A program made the position numbers and the translations under genes. DNA of 64,000 nucleotides from CAVUNY01 sp963768585 (GTDB lineage: Bacteria; Chloroflexota; Anaerolineae; Anaerolineales; Anaerolineaceae): the NCBI GenBank assembly GCA_963768585.1, contig CAVYIF010000006.1, forward strand, positions 1 to 64,000, read 5' to 3'. The notes below the pieces were generated by a model. It was not told the origin of the DNA. It made no database searches and was given only the letters and a program-made list of their open reading frames with translations. Positions 1-9,600 of the stretch are shown here, piece after piece. Position 1 is the first letter of the stretch. Every line of letters begins with the position of its first letter.

Positions 1-306
1 TTCCATGAAGGGATTACCAGCGTCTCGGAGGTTGGAGACCTGTTGGGCGTATCGAATGCCGCCGCCAGCCAGGCCGTAGACCGCCTGGTGGGAATGGGGC
101 TGATCGAACGCACCGAAGATCCGCAAGACCGCCGGACCAAGCGCCTGGCCCTCACGCAAGCCGGCCAGACTGTCATCGAACAGGGCATCCAGGCCCGCAG
201 TCAATGGGTTGAAGGGATAACCCATGCCTTGAAATCGGAGCAGCAAGAAATGATCATATCTGCCCTTACATTACTCACCGAAGCGGCGCAAAATGCAAAT
301 GAATAA
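1..306 (+). CDS. MarR-family transcriptional regulator, 5'-truncated
   Basis: The frame is open from the first base, so the start lies outside the window; about 101 codons remain. The visible part carries the second half of a MarR winged helix: a recognition-helix stretch (LLGVSNAAASQAVDRLVGMG) followed by the wing with the classic Asp-Arg-Arg (EDPQDRRTKRLALT). MarR proteins are dimeric repressors that often control an adjacent efflux gene. The two ABC-exporter genes downstream on the same strand, 108 bp away, fit that pattern, so it probably regulates them (inference). The ligand cannot be read from the sequence. A weak 8-bp hairpin (345-352 with 366-373) lies in the gap. Confidence 0.85.
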   Translation, partial: FHEGITSVSEVGDLLGVSNAAASQAVDRLVGMGLIERTEDPQDRRTKRLALTQAGQTVIEQGIQARSQWVEGITHALKSEQQEMIISALTLLTEAAQNANE

Positions 307-414
307 ATCACCTCAACCAACCGCACCTGCATCATGCCTGGTCAGGCAGGCCCATCCCTTCGACCGGCCTGCCGGCACACCTTTATTTAGCCTTTTTGAG
401 GAGTCTTCACAACC

Positions 415-2655
415 ATGCTACGACTAATCAAATATTTAAAGCCTTATACCCTTTTGATCCTGCTCGCGATCGTTTTATTGTTCGTTCAGGCCAATGCCGA
501 CCTGGCATTGCCCGACTATATGTCCGATATCGTTAACGTCGGTATACAGCAGGGGGGTGTGGTAGACGCCGTACCTGTGGCGGTGCGCAAGACTGAGATG
601 GATAAACTCACCATCTTCATGAGCGCAGCGGATAAAGCCAGGGTGCTCTCCGATTACACCCTGGTCGATAAAAATTCACCCACTTATGAGGCCAATGTCA
701 TCCTGTACCCTGACCTGGCTCAGGAGCCAATCTACGTCCTGAACGAGGTTGACAGCGCGGAGACCACCTGGTTGAACCCGGTGATGGGTAAGGCGTTTTT
801 GGTCGTTTCAGGCATCCAGGAGATCCTGGCGGACCCCGCCAAAGCGGCCGCGATGAGCGCCCGGATGGGCTTCGACTTGAGCAAGATTCCCCCCGGAACA
901 GACGTTTTTGCCATGCTGGCGAAGCTTCCTCCTGACCAGCTTTCCCAGATAAGCAGCACATTCGACGCCCAGTTTACTGCCCTGGGCGACAGCATGATCG
1001 TCCAGGCAGCCGTCGCACCGGTCAAGGCCGAGTACGCTGCCCTTGGAATGGATACCGGGAAGCTTTCATCCGACTACATTTTGAATATCGGCGTGCTGAT
1101 GCTGCTCGTGACTTTGCTCTCTGGAGCCTGTACGATCACGGTGGGCTACCTGGCATCTCGAACCGCAGCCGGACTGGCACGCGATCTGCGCCGGAATGTC
1201 TTCCAACGGGTCGAGAGCTTTTCCAGCACAGAGTTTGATAAGTTCTCCACCGCTTCGCTGATAACACGATCTACCAACGATGTCACTCAGATCCAGATGG
1301 TGGTCATCATGATGATGCGTATGGTCTTTTATGCGCCCATCATCGGGGTGGGCGGCGTGATCCGCGCCCTGGCAAAATCTACCTCGATGTGGTGGATCAT
1401 CGCCCTGGCGGTGATCGTCCTCCTCGGTCTGATCCTGACCGTGTTCACGATCGCCCTACCCAAATTCAAGATCATCCAAAGCCTGATCGACCGGCTCAAT
1501 CTGGTGACGCGCGAAAACCTGTCCGGCATGATGGTCATCCGGGCCTTCAACATGCAGGACTTTGAGAAGACTCGCTTTGATAACGCCAACAAGGACCTGA
1601 CCAGCACCAGCCTGTTCATCAACCGGGTGATGGTGATTATGATGCCGCTGATGATGATGATTATGAACGGCGTCACGGTGCTAATCATCTGGGTTGGCGC
1701 CCACCAGGTTGCTGCGTCCTCCATGCAGGTGGGCGATATGATCGCCTTTATGCAGTACGCCATCCAAATCGTATTCTCCTTCTTGATGATGGCTATGATG
1801 TTCATCATTCTGCCCAGAGCAGCGGTATCCGGCGATCGCATTGCGGACGTGCTTGAGACCGAACCCGTTATCGTCGACCCGCCCGATCCCAAACACTTTA
1901 CCGAGTCGTTCAAAGGCACGGTCGAATTCCGCAATGTTTCTTTCCGCTACCCCGGTGCGGAAGAAGATATTTTGCACAATATCACCTTCACTGCCCAACC
2001 CGGTCAGACGACAGCCCTGATCGGCACTACCGGTTCCGGCAAATCCACGATCGTCAGTCTGGTCCCACGCTTTTACGATGTCACCAGGGGCGCAGTCTAC
2101 GTGGATGGGACCGATGTTCGCGAAGTTACGCAGCATGACCTGCGTGATAAGATCGGTTACATCTCGCAGAAGGGCATGCTCTTCTCCGGTACGATCGAAA
2201 GCAATCTGCTGTACGGCGATGAAAACGCCAGCGTCGAGCAATTGAAATTGGCCACCGACATCGCCCAGGCTACCGAATTCATCTCCGCCAAGCCAGAAGG
2301 CATGCAGACCGAAGTGGCCCAGGGCGGAACGAACGTATCCGGTGGGCAGAAGCAGCGACTGGCGATTGCCCGGGCTCTGGTCAAGAAACCTCCCATCTAT
2401 ATTTTTGACGACAGCTTTTCTGCCCTGGATTTTAAGACCGATGCCGCCTTACGCAAAGCGCTCAAGGAGCATACCGGTTCGAGCACCTTGTTCATCGTAA
2501 CCCAGCGCATTGCCACCATCAAGAATGCCGAGCAGATCATCGTACTCGACCAGGGCAAGATCGTGGGTAAAGGTGCCCATGAAGAACTTATGCAGGACTG
2601 CGAAGTTTATCGCGGCATTGCCCTATCGCAGTTGACCATGGAGGAGTTATCATGA
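415..2655 (+). CDS. ABC exporter half-transporter A (permease-ATPase fusion) with degenerate ATP site
   Basis: A 746-residue type IV ABC half-transporter: N-terminal membrane domain, C-terminal ATPase. Walker A GTTGSGKST is at about 537-545, the signature VSGGQKQR at about 641, and Walker B at about 661-665. The catalytic Glu after Walker B is Asp666 and the switch His is Gln697, so this subunit's own ATP site looks catalytically weak. An insert of roughly 170 residues between the first membrane segment (about 13-30) and the next (about 222-245) should lie outside the membrane; it is larger than in typical exporters. The SD GAGGAG precedes the ATG. The stop overlaps the next gene's start (ATGA), so translation of the two subunits is coupled. 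The substrate is unknown; multidrug or lipid export is the family norm. Confidence 0.93.
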   Translation: MLRLIKYLKPYTLLILLAIVLLFVQANADLALPDYMSDIVNVGIQQGGVVDAVPVAVRKTEMDKLTIFMSAADKARVLSDYTLVDKNSPTYEANVILYPDLAQEPIYVLNEVDSAETTWLNPVMGKAFLVVSGIQEILADPAKAAAMSARMGFDLSKIPPGTDVFAMLAKLPPDQLSQISSTFDAQFTALGDSMIVQAAVAPVKAEYAALGMDTGKLSSDYILNIGVLMLLVTLLSGACTITVGYLASRTAAGLARDLRRNVFQRVESFSSTEFDKFSTASLITRSTNDVTQIQMVVIMMMRMVFYAPIIGVGGVIRALAKSTSMWWIIALAVIVLLGLILTVFTIALPKFKIIQSLIDRLNLVTRENLSGMMVIRAFNMQDFEKTRFDNANKDLTSTSLFINRVMVIMMPLMMMIMNGVTVLIIWVGAHQVAASSMQVGDMIAFMQYAIQIVFSFLMMAMMFIILPRAAVSGDRIADVLETEPVIVDPPDPKHFTESFKGTVEFRNVSFRYPGAEEDILHNITFTAQPGQTTALIGTTGSGKSTIVSLVPRFYDVTRGAVYVDGTDVREVTQHDLRDKIGYISQKGMLFSGTIESNLLYGDENASVEQLKLATDIAQATEFISAKPEGMQTEVAQGGTNVSGGQKQRLAIARALVKKPPIYIFDDSFSALDFKTDAALRKALKEHTGSSTLFIVTQRIATIKNAEQIIVLDQGKIVGKGAHEELMQDCEVYRGIALSQLTMEELS

Positions 2656-4532
2656 CCACACCACGCAGCAATACCCCCAAAAATACCGGCCCTGGGGGCC
2701 ACCGCCCGGGCGGAATGGGCGGCGGCGGCCCGATGGCCATGATGCGCAGAGGTGAAAAGCCGCGCGATTTTAAAGGTACGCTGATTAAGCTCATTAATTA
2801 TCTTGGCCATTATCGGCTTTTGATCTTGTTCATCTTATTGCTGGCTGTTGGTTCGACTGCCGCCAGCATCCTGGGGCCCAAAATCCTGGGTGAGGCCACG
2901 ACCCAGTTGTTTGCCGGGGTCATGGCACAAATCGCCGGAACCGGCAGCGTTGACTTTGTCTCCATCGGCAATATCATCGTTGAAACCCTCCTGCTTTACG
3001 CGTTCTCCGCCATGCTTTCTTACGGTCAGGGCTGGATCATGGCCAACGTGGCTATGGATATCACTTACCGCTTCCGTAAGGACATTGCCGAAAAAATCAA
3101 CCGCATGCCGTTCAAGTACTTCGATGAAACCAGCCAGGGTGAGGTGCTTTCGCGCATCACCAACGATGTGGACACGGTCAGCCAGACACTTAACCAGAGC
3201 CTGACACAGATCATCACCTCCCTGGCCACGGTGATTGGTGTGCTGGTGATGATGTTCACCATCAGCTGGCAAATGACCCTGGTGTCTTTAGCCGTCCTGC
3301 CGTTATCTTTCGGCATCATCGGCCTGATCATCAGTAAATCCCAGGTCTTTTTCAAACGGCAGCAGGATTACCTGGGGCACATTAACGGTCACGTCGAAGA
3401 AATGTACGGCGGGCACGTCGTGATGAAGGCCTTCAACGGTGAGGCTAAAAGCGTTGAACAATTTGACCAGGTCAATGAGGTCCTGTACAACTCTGCCTGG
3501 AAATCACAGTTCCTGACGGGCCTGCTGTTCCCCATCATGAATTTCGTCGGCAACCTGGGATATGTTGCCATCACGATCCTGGGCGGCTACCTGGCCGTTC
3601 AGGGTGCCATCACCATCGGCAACATCCAGGCCTTTATCCAGTATGTGCGCTCGTTTACACAGCCGATCTCGCAGATCGCCAACATGTCCAACATCCTCCA
3701 GCAAACCATGGCCGCGGCCGAGCGTGTTTTCCAGTTTCTGGCCGAACCCGAGGAAATTCCTAATCCGGCAAATCCTGTTCATTTGGAAAAGGTCGAAGGC
3801 CGCGTCGATTTCAAGAATGTTCACTTCGGATACACCCCGGATAAGATCATCATCAACGACTTTACCTTCTATGCCGAACCCGGCCAGAAGATCGCCATTG
3901 TCGGGCCCACCGGCGCCGGCAAGACGACCATGGTCAAACTGCTGATGCGTTTCTATGATGTCAACAGCGGCGCCATCCTGGTGGATGGCCACGACATTCG
4001 GGAATTCAACCGAGGGGACCTGCGCTGTATGTTCGGCATGGTGCTGCAGGATACCTGGCTGTACAACGGCCCGATCATCGAGAACATCCGCTACGGGCGC
4101 TCCAATGCTACAGATGAGGAGGTCATCAGCGCCGCCAAAGCGGCGCGCGTCGACCATTTCGTGCGCACCCTGCCGGAAGGCTACAACATGGTGCTCAACG
4201 AAGAAACCACCAACATCTCGCAGGGCCAGATGCAGTTGATGACCATCGCCCGCGCTTTCCTGGCCGATCCCAAGATCCTCATCCTGGATGAAGCCACCAG
4301 TTCGGTGGACACTCACACCGAGGTGCAGATCCAAAAGGCCATGGACACTTTAATGAAAGGCCGCACCAGCTTTATCATTGCCCACCGCCTGTCCACCATC
4401 CGCGACGCGGATTGGATCCTGGTAATGAACGATGGTGATATCGTGGAGCAGGGCAAGCACGCCAAGCTGCTGGCGAAAAACGGCTTTTACGCCGAGCTTT
4501 ACAACAGCCAGTTCGAAGGCAAGGAAATTTAG
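2652..4532 (+). CDS. ABC exporter half-transporter B (permease-ATPase fusion) with canonical catalytic residues
   Basis: A 626-residue partner of the preceding subunit. It has a Gly-rich cytosolic N-terminus of about 45 residues, six predicted membrane segments, then the ATPase. Walker A GPTGAGKTT is at about 418, Walker B with catalytic Glu547 at 542-547, and the switch His is His578. Its signature reads ISQGQ rather than LSGGQ (about 522). In a heterodimer, the degenerate signature of this subunit faces the degenerate Walker B and switch of subunit A, while subunit A's good VSGGQ faces this subunit's intact Glu and His. The pair therefore has one consensus and one degenerate ATP site, as in TM287/288-type exporters. 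The ATG sits in the overlap ATGA. Confidence 0.94.
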   Translation: MTTPRSNTPKNTGPGGHRPGGMGGGGPMAMMRRGEKPRDFKGTLIKLINYLGHYRLLILFILLLAVGSTAASILGPKILGEATTQLFAGVMAQIAGTGSVDFVSIGNIIVETLLLYAFSAMLSYGQGWIMANVAMDITYRFRKDIAEKINRMPFKYFDETSQGEVLSRITNDVDTVSQTLNQSLTQIITSLATVIGVLVMMFTISWQMTLVSLAVLPLSFGIIGLIISKSQVFFKRQQDYLGHINGHVEEMYGGHVVMKAFNGEAKSVEQFDQVNEVLYNSAWKSQFLTGLLFPIMNFVGNLGYVAITILGGYLAVQGAITIGNIQAFIQYVRSFTQPISQIANMSNILQQTMAAAERVFQFLAEPEEIPNPANPVHLEKVEGRVDFKNVHFGYTPDKIIINDFTFYAEPGQKIAIVGPTGAGKTTMVKLLMRFYDVNSGAILVDGHDIREFNRGDLRCMFGMVLQDTWLYNGPIIENIRYGRSNATDEEVISAAKAARVDHFVRTLPEGYNMVLNEETTNISQGQMQLMTIARAFLADPKILILDEATSSVDTHTEVQIQKAMDTLMKGRTSFIIAHRLSTIRDADWILVMNDGDIVEQGKHAKLLAKNGFYAELYNSQFEGKEI

Positions 4533-4568
4533 CCTGCAAATGCATTAGCTCACAGATTCTTAACCCAA

Positions 4569-4611
4569 GCCAGCCTCTTCCATTTTTGTCGAAAAACTGG
4601 AGGAGGCTGGC
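4569..4611 (+). terminator. Stem-loop after the ABC exporter operon
   Basis: A 14-bp stem (GCCAGCCTCTTCCA with TGGAGGAGGCTGGC, one G-U pair) and a 15-nt loop lie 36 nt after the second ABC gene. A pyrimidine-rich but not purely T tail (CTTCTCTCT) follows. It is likely the operon's terminator, though the weak U-tract leaves some doubt. Confidence 0.6.
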
Positions 4612-4673
4612 CTTCTCTCTGCGAAAATTACGAAAACAAGATAAATCACGCAGGTCAACCAGAACTGTTTTTC

Positions 4674-4702
4674 TTGACGGAAAGCCTGTTCTTTGTTATT
4701 CT
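4674..4702 (+). promoter_or_regulatory. Sigma-70-type promoter for the EamA transporter
   Basis: TTGACG (4674-4679), a 17-bp spacer and TATTCT (4697-4702). It lies about 80 bp before the chosen start at 4785 and after the upstream terminator hairpin, so the transporter is probably its own transcription unit. Confidence 0.55.
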
Positions 4703-4784
4703 CGATCTGGTTTTCCAGACAAACAGAAATTCAACACAACTGGCGCAGAGCTGGCAGGCTCGCCACACTTATAAAGAGGTCTTA

Positions 4785-5774
4785 ATGGATTCTAGCGCCC
4801 CTCGCCCGGCATCGGCGGCGGCAATCTGGGCCGGTATGGTCGTTTTGTATATCGTGTGGGGCTCTACTTACCTCGGCATGCGGTTTGCCATCGAAAGCAT
4901 GCCGCCCTTCTTAATGGCTTCGGCGCGCTTTCTGATCTCGGGGATCGTGCTATACCTGTGGCGGCGGCGCAGCGGCGACCCGGCCCCCAGCCGGGCCCAC
5001 TGGAAATCTGCGGCGGTAATCGGCCTGTTCTTGCTTCTGGGCGGCAACGGCGGCGTGGTTTGGGCCGAACAGCGCATCCCTTCGGGGATCGCCGCCCTGC
5101 TGGTAGGCGCGGTTCCGCTGTGGTTTGTGATCCTGGATGCCCTGCTGCGGCGTTTTGCACCCCGGCGCGCCACCACACGTTCGCTGCCGGGTTGGACGGC
5201 CCTGATCGGACTGACGGCCGGTTTTGGGGGCATCGTCCTGCTGATCAGCCCGACCGATTTGGCCGGATTGGGCGAACATATCGACCCGTTGGGGGGATTG
5301 GTGGTGGTGCTGGCAGCGCTTTCGTGGTCGGCGGGCTCGCTTTACAGCCGCACCGCGGACCTGCCCGCCTCGCCCTTGCTCAGCCCGGCGATGGAAATGA
5401 TCGTGGGCGGAACCGCCCTGGCCCTGTTGGGCACGCTCTCCGGCGAATGGTCCCGGGTGGACCTGGCGGCGATCACCGCCCGCTCCTGGCTCGGCCTGGG
5501 ATACCTGGTGGTGTTTGGGTCCCTGGTAGGCTATGCCACGTACACCTGGCTGCTGCGCGCCGCTCCGACCACCCTGGTCTCCACCTATGCCTACGTCAAT
5601 CCGGTGGTGGCAATCATCGTTGGCAATCTGCTGGCCCAGGAAGCGCTCACTCCGCGTGTGGCAATTTCCGCCCTGATCATTCTGGGATCGGTGGTGCTGG
5701 TCAACGCCAGGCGTAGAAGAGTCCGTCCCGATCTTAATCCATCACCCGAACTTCAGGACGTAAAATCCAAATAG
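4785..5774 (+). CDS. EamA/DMT-superfamily transporter
   Basis: A 329-residue protein of ten predicted membrane helices arranged as two EamA repeats (repeat 1 opens with a VLYIVWGSTYLGMRF-like helix). DMT proteins export or import small metabolites such as amino acids or sugars; the substrate cannot be read here. The start at 4785 is chosen because AAGAGG precedes it by 5 nt and the first membrane helix follows soon after; the longer frame from 4674 begins inside the promoter. The last 41 bp overlap the 3' end of the convergent MFS gene, an unusually deep tail-to-tail overlap. Alternative: a RhaT/YdcZ-like permease, less likely from the WGSTY motif. Confidence 0.85.
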   Translation: MDSSAPRPASAAAIWAGMVVLYIVWGSTYLGMRFAIESMPPFLMASARFLISGIVLYLWRRRSGDPAPSRAHWKSAAVIGLFLLLGGNGGVVWAEQRIPSGIAALLVGAVPLWFVILDALLRRFAPRRATTRSLPGWTALIGLTAGFGGIVLLISPTDLAGLGEHIDPLGGLVVVLAALSWSAGSLYSRTADLPASPLLSPAMEMIVGGTALALLGTLSGEWSRVDLAAITARSWLGLGYLVVFGSLVGYATYTWLLRAAPTTLVSTYAYVNPVVAIIVGNLLAQEALTPRVAISALIILGSVVLVNARRRRVRPDLNPSPELQDVKSK

Positions 5775-6975
5775 CCACACCAAAGACCAGCATCCCGGAC
5801 GCGCAAACGATAAAAGTAAATACTTCGTTCGTCTGCTGCGCCAGCGTGCCGGCTACCAGCGCGCCCAGCGGTCCGCCCCCCATGAACATCAACGAGTAGA
5901 GGCCCATCACCCGCCCGCGCAGGTTATCAGGCACGATGGATTGGACCATGGCATTGCTGTTGTTCAACATCGTGACCATGGTGAAACCAATCATCCCCAT
6001 CAGGAATAATGAAAGTGACAGCTGGCGCATCAGGGCAAATGCGAGCATTGAGATCGGCAGGACCAGGCTGCTGACAGCCCACCACTTGCCCCGTCCCCCA
6101 CGACTGACCACGGCGGCGATGATCAACCCGCCGATCACCGCACCGATGCCGCGCGCCGACAGGAGCAGCCCGTTAGTGGTCACGTCGCCCTTCAAAACCT
6201 CCACCGCCCAGGCCGGAAGCAAGGCGATGGGGCCAAAACCGATGATATTGGCGACAAAAACGCTGATCATCAGGGTCAGCACCGGACGGTTGCCCTTCAC
6301 GTAGCGAAATGACTCGGCAATCAGCGAAATCGCCGAACCGCGGAACATCGCAACCTGCACCGGCTGGATGCGCATCAGCAGCAAGGCCCCGATCACAGCC
6401 AGAAAAGAAATGCCGTTGATCGTGAAGCACCAACCGGGCCCGGTCAGGGCATAGATCGCGGCCCCAATGGCCGGGCCGATGATCAGGCCAGCGTTAAAAA
6501 TCGTGCTGTTAAACGCAATCGCATTGGACAGGTCCTCGCGCTCCACCAGTTCGACCACCAGCGATTGGCGGGCCGGGGTATCGAAGGCATTGGCCACACC
6601 CAGAAAGAAAGCCAGCACCAGAATGTGCCAGGGCTGCACCAGGTTCGAGAAAACCAACCCGGCCAGGATGAAGGCCAGCAGCATCATGCTGGACTGGGTG
6701 ATGACCATCAAGGTACGCCGCGAGACGCGGTCGGCGACCAGGCCGCCGTAGATCATGAACAGCCAGGAAGGCAGGCCGGTGAAAAAGCCGACATACCCCA
6801 GGTAGGCGGCAGAACCGGTCAGGGTATAAATGAGGTAGCCCTGGGCAGTAGTCTGCATCCAGGTGCCGACCATCGAAATCAATTGCCCAAAAAACCACAG
6901 GCGATAATTTCGATGGCGAAAAGCCGCAAAGGTCTTTGACCCACGAAGCGGTGTTTCACGCGCGGTTGTATTCAC
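5734..6975 (-). CDS. MFS transporter (EntS/DUF894-like)
   Basis: A 413-residue, twelve-helix major facilitator protein. The N-terminal RNYRLWFFGQLISMVGTWMQ stretch and the loop motif ADRVSRRTLM between helices 2 and 3 are typical of the EntS-like drug/siderophore exporter group. The start is GTG, with GAGG about 8 nt upstream. It is monocistronic and convergent with the EamA gene. Substrate not predictable; efflux is the usual role in this group. Confidence 0.88.
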   Translation of the reverse strand: MNTTARETPLRGSKTFAAFRHRNYRLWFFGQLISMVGTWMQTTAQGYLIYTLTGSAAYLGYVGFFTGLPSWLFMIYGGLVADRVSRRTLMVITQSSMMLLAFILAGLVFSNLVQPWHILVLAFFLGVANAFDTPARQSLVVELVEREDLSNAIAFNSTIFNAGLIIGPAIGAAIYALTGPGWCFTINGISFLAVIGALLLMRIQPVQVAMFRGSAISLIAESFRYVKGNRPVLTLMISVFVANIIGFGPIALLPAWAVEVLKGDVTTNGLLLSARGIGAVIGGLIIAAVVSRGGRGKWWAVSSLVLPISMLAFALMRQLSLSLFLMGMIGFTMVTMLNNSNAMVQSIVPDNLRGRVMGLYSLMFMGGGPLGALVAGTLAQQTNEVFTFIVCASGMLVFGVAIWILRPEVRVMD

Positions 6976-7072
6976 CTTATGACCTCTAAATTAGATACCT
7001 TTAATCATACACCTCTTTGCCAATTCTGGCTCGAAAGAGAATCGCGCCCTTAAATAGGCGATAAAATAATAC

Positions 7073-7098
7073 GCCCCCGCACTTCGAAGTGCGGGGGC
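7073..7098 (-). terminator. Perfect 26-bp palindrome, terminator of the glycyl-radical operon
   Basis: GCCCCCGCACTT followed by its exact complement forms a 26-bp palindrome 21 nt beyond the stop of the glycyl-radical enzyme. On the minus strand it is followed by a T-rich run (GTATTATTTTA), as expected for an intrinsic terminator of that operon. Confidence 0.75.
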
Positions 7099-7118
7099 CG
7101 GTCGGTAGGCAACCAATG

Positions 7119-9485
7119 CTAAAACGCCGTTTGTTCCGTACGGGCGATGATCTCATCCTGCAGCGCTTCGCTCAGGTCGCAGAAGTAATCGCTGTAGCCG
7201 GCGACGCGTACGATCAGATCGCGGTGCTGGTCGGGATGATCTTTGGCCTCGCGTAGAGTGGCGGCATCCACCACGTTAAACTGGATGTGGTGCCCGTCCA
7301 GGCGGAAATATGCCCGCACCAACTGCACGAGGTGGTTCAGCCCGTCCTCTCCGGCCAGCAGCGCCGGGGTCAGCTTCTGGTTGAGCAGCGTGCCGCCGGT
7401 GCGCGCCTGGTCCATTTTGGCCACCGAACGCACCACAGCCGTCGGCCCGCGGCGGTCGGCGCCCTGCACGGGCGAGACCCCTTCCGAGAGGGGCATCCCG
7501 GCCCGGCGCCCATCAGGCGTGGCCCCGGTGACCGAACCGAAATAAACGTGACAGGTGGTGGGCAGCATGTTGACATGATAGGTCCCGCCGCGCGTGTTGC
7601 TGCGCCCGTCGACTGCGTTCAAATAAGCTTCAAAGACCCGCACCATCAGGTCGTCGGCGCGGTCATCGTCGTTGCCGTAGCGCGGCGTGCGGTTGAGCAG
7701 CATCTGGCGCACCCGTTCCGCGCCCTCAAAATCGCTCTCCAGCACGGCCAGCAGTTCGGACATGCTCAAATCTTTTTCGTCAAACACATGGGTGCGGATG
7801 GCCGAAAACGCGTCGCTGATCGAACCCAGGCCGACCCCCTGCAGGTAGCTGGTGTCGTAGCGCGGGCCGCCGTCATGATAGTCCTTCCCGCGCGCAATGC
7901 AGTCGTCGATCAGCAGGGAAAGGAAAGGCGCCGGCAGGTGTTCGGCGTACAGGCGCTCGATGACATTGCTGCCGCGCACCTTGATATCGATAAAGTGCAG
8001 CATCTGGCGCTCGAAGGCAGTGAACAATTCGTCGAACGTGGTAAAACCGCGCGGGTCGCCGGTTTCCAGGCCGATGCGCCAGCCGCTGCGCGGGTCGACC
8101 CCGTCATGCAGGGTAATTTCGAGCACCTTGGGGATGTTGAAATAGCCGGTCAGAATGTAAGCTTCCTTGCCAAACGCGCCCACCTCCACGCAGCCGCTGG
8201 AACCGCCGCAGCGCGCATCCAGGAGGGATTTGCCCATACGCACCAGTTCCTGGACGATGAGGTCCGCGTTAAAGATCGATGGCTGGCCGAAACCGGTGCG
8301 GATAATTTTCGCGGCCCGTTTGATAAAGCGATCCGGGTTCTTCTTACTGACCTGGATCGAGGAACTGGGCTGCAAGAGGCGCATTTCTTCGATCACGTCC
8401 AGCAGCAGGTAGCTGAGCTCGTTCACCCCATCTGAGCCGTCCGGCTTGAGGCCGCCGACGTTAATCTGGGCAAAATCGGTATAGGTGCCGCTTTCGGCGG
8501 CGGTCACCCCCACCTTGGGCGGGGCTGGCTGGTTGTTGAACTTGATCCAGAAGCACTGCAGCAGTTCTTCGGCCTGCTCGCGGCTCAGCGTATGCTCGGC
8601 CAGGCCTTTCTGGTAGAAAGGATACAGGTGCTGGTCGAGCCGGCCGGGATTAAAGGCGTCCCAGGTGTTGAGTTCGGTGGTCACACCCAGGTGCACGAAC
8701 CAGTAGTACTGCAGCGCCTCCCAAAAATCGCGCGGGGCATGGGCCGGTACCCGGCGGCAGACGGCGGCAATGCGCTCCAGCTCGCCCTTGCGCTGGGGGT
8801 CGGCCTCGCCGGCTGCCAGGGCTTCGGCCTGCGCGGCATGGCGCTCGGCGAAGTGGATCAGCGCCCCGGCGGCGATGTGCATGGCTTTTAATTCTTCGCC
8901 CTTGGCGTAGGCCTGGGGGTCGTTGAGGTAATCCAGGCCGTCCAAACTTTCCTGAATGCGCTGCTGGAAATCCAGCATGCCCTGCCGGTAGATTTTGTCA
9001 TCCAGCACGGTATGGCCCGGGGCGCGCTGCTCCATAAACTCGGTGAAAATGCCCGCATCATAGGCCGCCTTCCATTCAGGAGTCATCTGGGCGAAGATCA
9101 ATTCGCGCATCGACTTGCCCTGCCAGAAGGGTATGATCTCCTCCTGGTAAAGATCGATGCTTGCCGGGTCTACCCGGAATGGGATTTTTGGGCGCGAATT
9201 GAGGATTTGCAAATCGGAGATGGAGTGGCAGCACAGCTCAGGGTAAGTGGGAGCCGCTTTGGGGGCCGGCCCTTTTTCACCCACGATCAGCTCGCCAGGG
9301 TTGATACAAATCGTCTCGTGTTCTAGTAAATAGAGGAAACTTCTCGCCCGGCGCATGGGCGCAGACATTGGCCCGCTGTTCTGGCGGTAAAACTCGGTCA
9401 TCAACCGCCCGCGCTCCGGCGAAAGGGTCGGCACCGCGCGCAGGCTCTCACTGCGCAGCCTACTGACGCGTTCATTTATTGTCAC
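7119..9485 (-). CDS. Glycyl radical enzyme (PFL superfamily), substrate unassigned
   Basis: A 788-residue glycyl-radical enzyme. The thiyl-radical loop reads SSGCVEVGAFGKEAY with Cys432 and Glu434, and the C-terminal radical site reads RVAGYSDYF with Gly763, 26 residues from the end. The Cys-Val-Glu signature marks the eliminase/decarboxylase branch (glycerol or propanediol dehydratase, HypD, CutC, arylacetate decarboxylases) and not pyruvate formate-lyase, which has adjacent cysteines. The GAFGKEAYILTGYFN context looks closest to HypD- or arylacetate-decarboxylase-like enzymes from memory, but I cannot assign the substrate. The start is taken as GTG at 9485 because GAGGAG lies 8 nt upstream; a GTG at 9494 abuts the SD. 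The activase gene precedes it on the same strand. Oxygen-sensitive chemistry implies an anaerobic niche. Confidence 0.9.
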   Translation of the reverse strand: MTINERVSRLRSESLRAVPTLSPERGRLMTEFYRQNSGPMSAPMRRARSFLYLLEHETICINPGELIVGEKGPAPKAAPTYPELCCHSISDLQILNSRPKIPFRVDPASIDLYQEEIIPFWQGKSMRELIFAQMTPEWKAAYDAGIFTEFMEQRAPGHTVLDDKIYRQGMLDFQQRIQESLDGLDYLNDPQAYAKGEELKAMHIAAGALIHFAERHAAQAEALAAGEADPQRKGELERIAAVCRRVPAHAPRDFWEALQYYWFVHLGVTTELNTWDAFNPGRLDQHLYPFYQKGLAEHTLSREQAEELLQCFWIKFNNQPAPPKVGVTAAESGTYTDFAQINVGGLKPDGSDGVNELSYLLLDVIEEMRLLQPSSSIQVSKKNPDRFIKRAAKIIRTGFGQPSIFNADLIVQELVRMGKSLLDARCGGSSGCVEVGAFGKEAYILTGYFNIPKVLEITLHDGVDPRSGWRIGLETGDPRGFTTFDELFTAFERQMLHFIDIKVRGSNVIERLYAEHLPAPFLSLLIDDCIARGKDYHDGGPRYDTSYLQGVGLGSISDAFSAIRTHVFDEKDLSMSELLAVLESDFEGAERVRQMLLNRTPRYGNDDDRADDLMVRVFEAYLNAVDGRSNTRGGTYHVNMLPTTCHVYFGSVTGATPDGRRAGMPLSEGVSPVQGADRRGPTAVVRSVAKMDQARTGGTLLNQKLTPALLAGEDGLNHLVQLVRAYFRLDGHHIQFNVVDAATLREAKDHPDQHRDLIVRVAGYSDYFCDLSEALQDEIIARTEQTAF

Positions 9486-9600
9486 AGGTTCCACTCCTCG
9501 ATATCAATCTGCCGATTTATTTTAACCACAAAAGGCAGCATCTACCTGAAAACCGGATGAATTGGGTATTTCACCGCTGAGAGTCGCGAACAAAACGCGT

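Noticed and set aside
4586..4774. 62-codon open frame between the ABC exporter and EamA genes
   Set aside because: It starts inside the terminator hairpin and spans the EamA promoter; no SD or motif.
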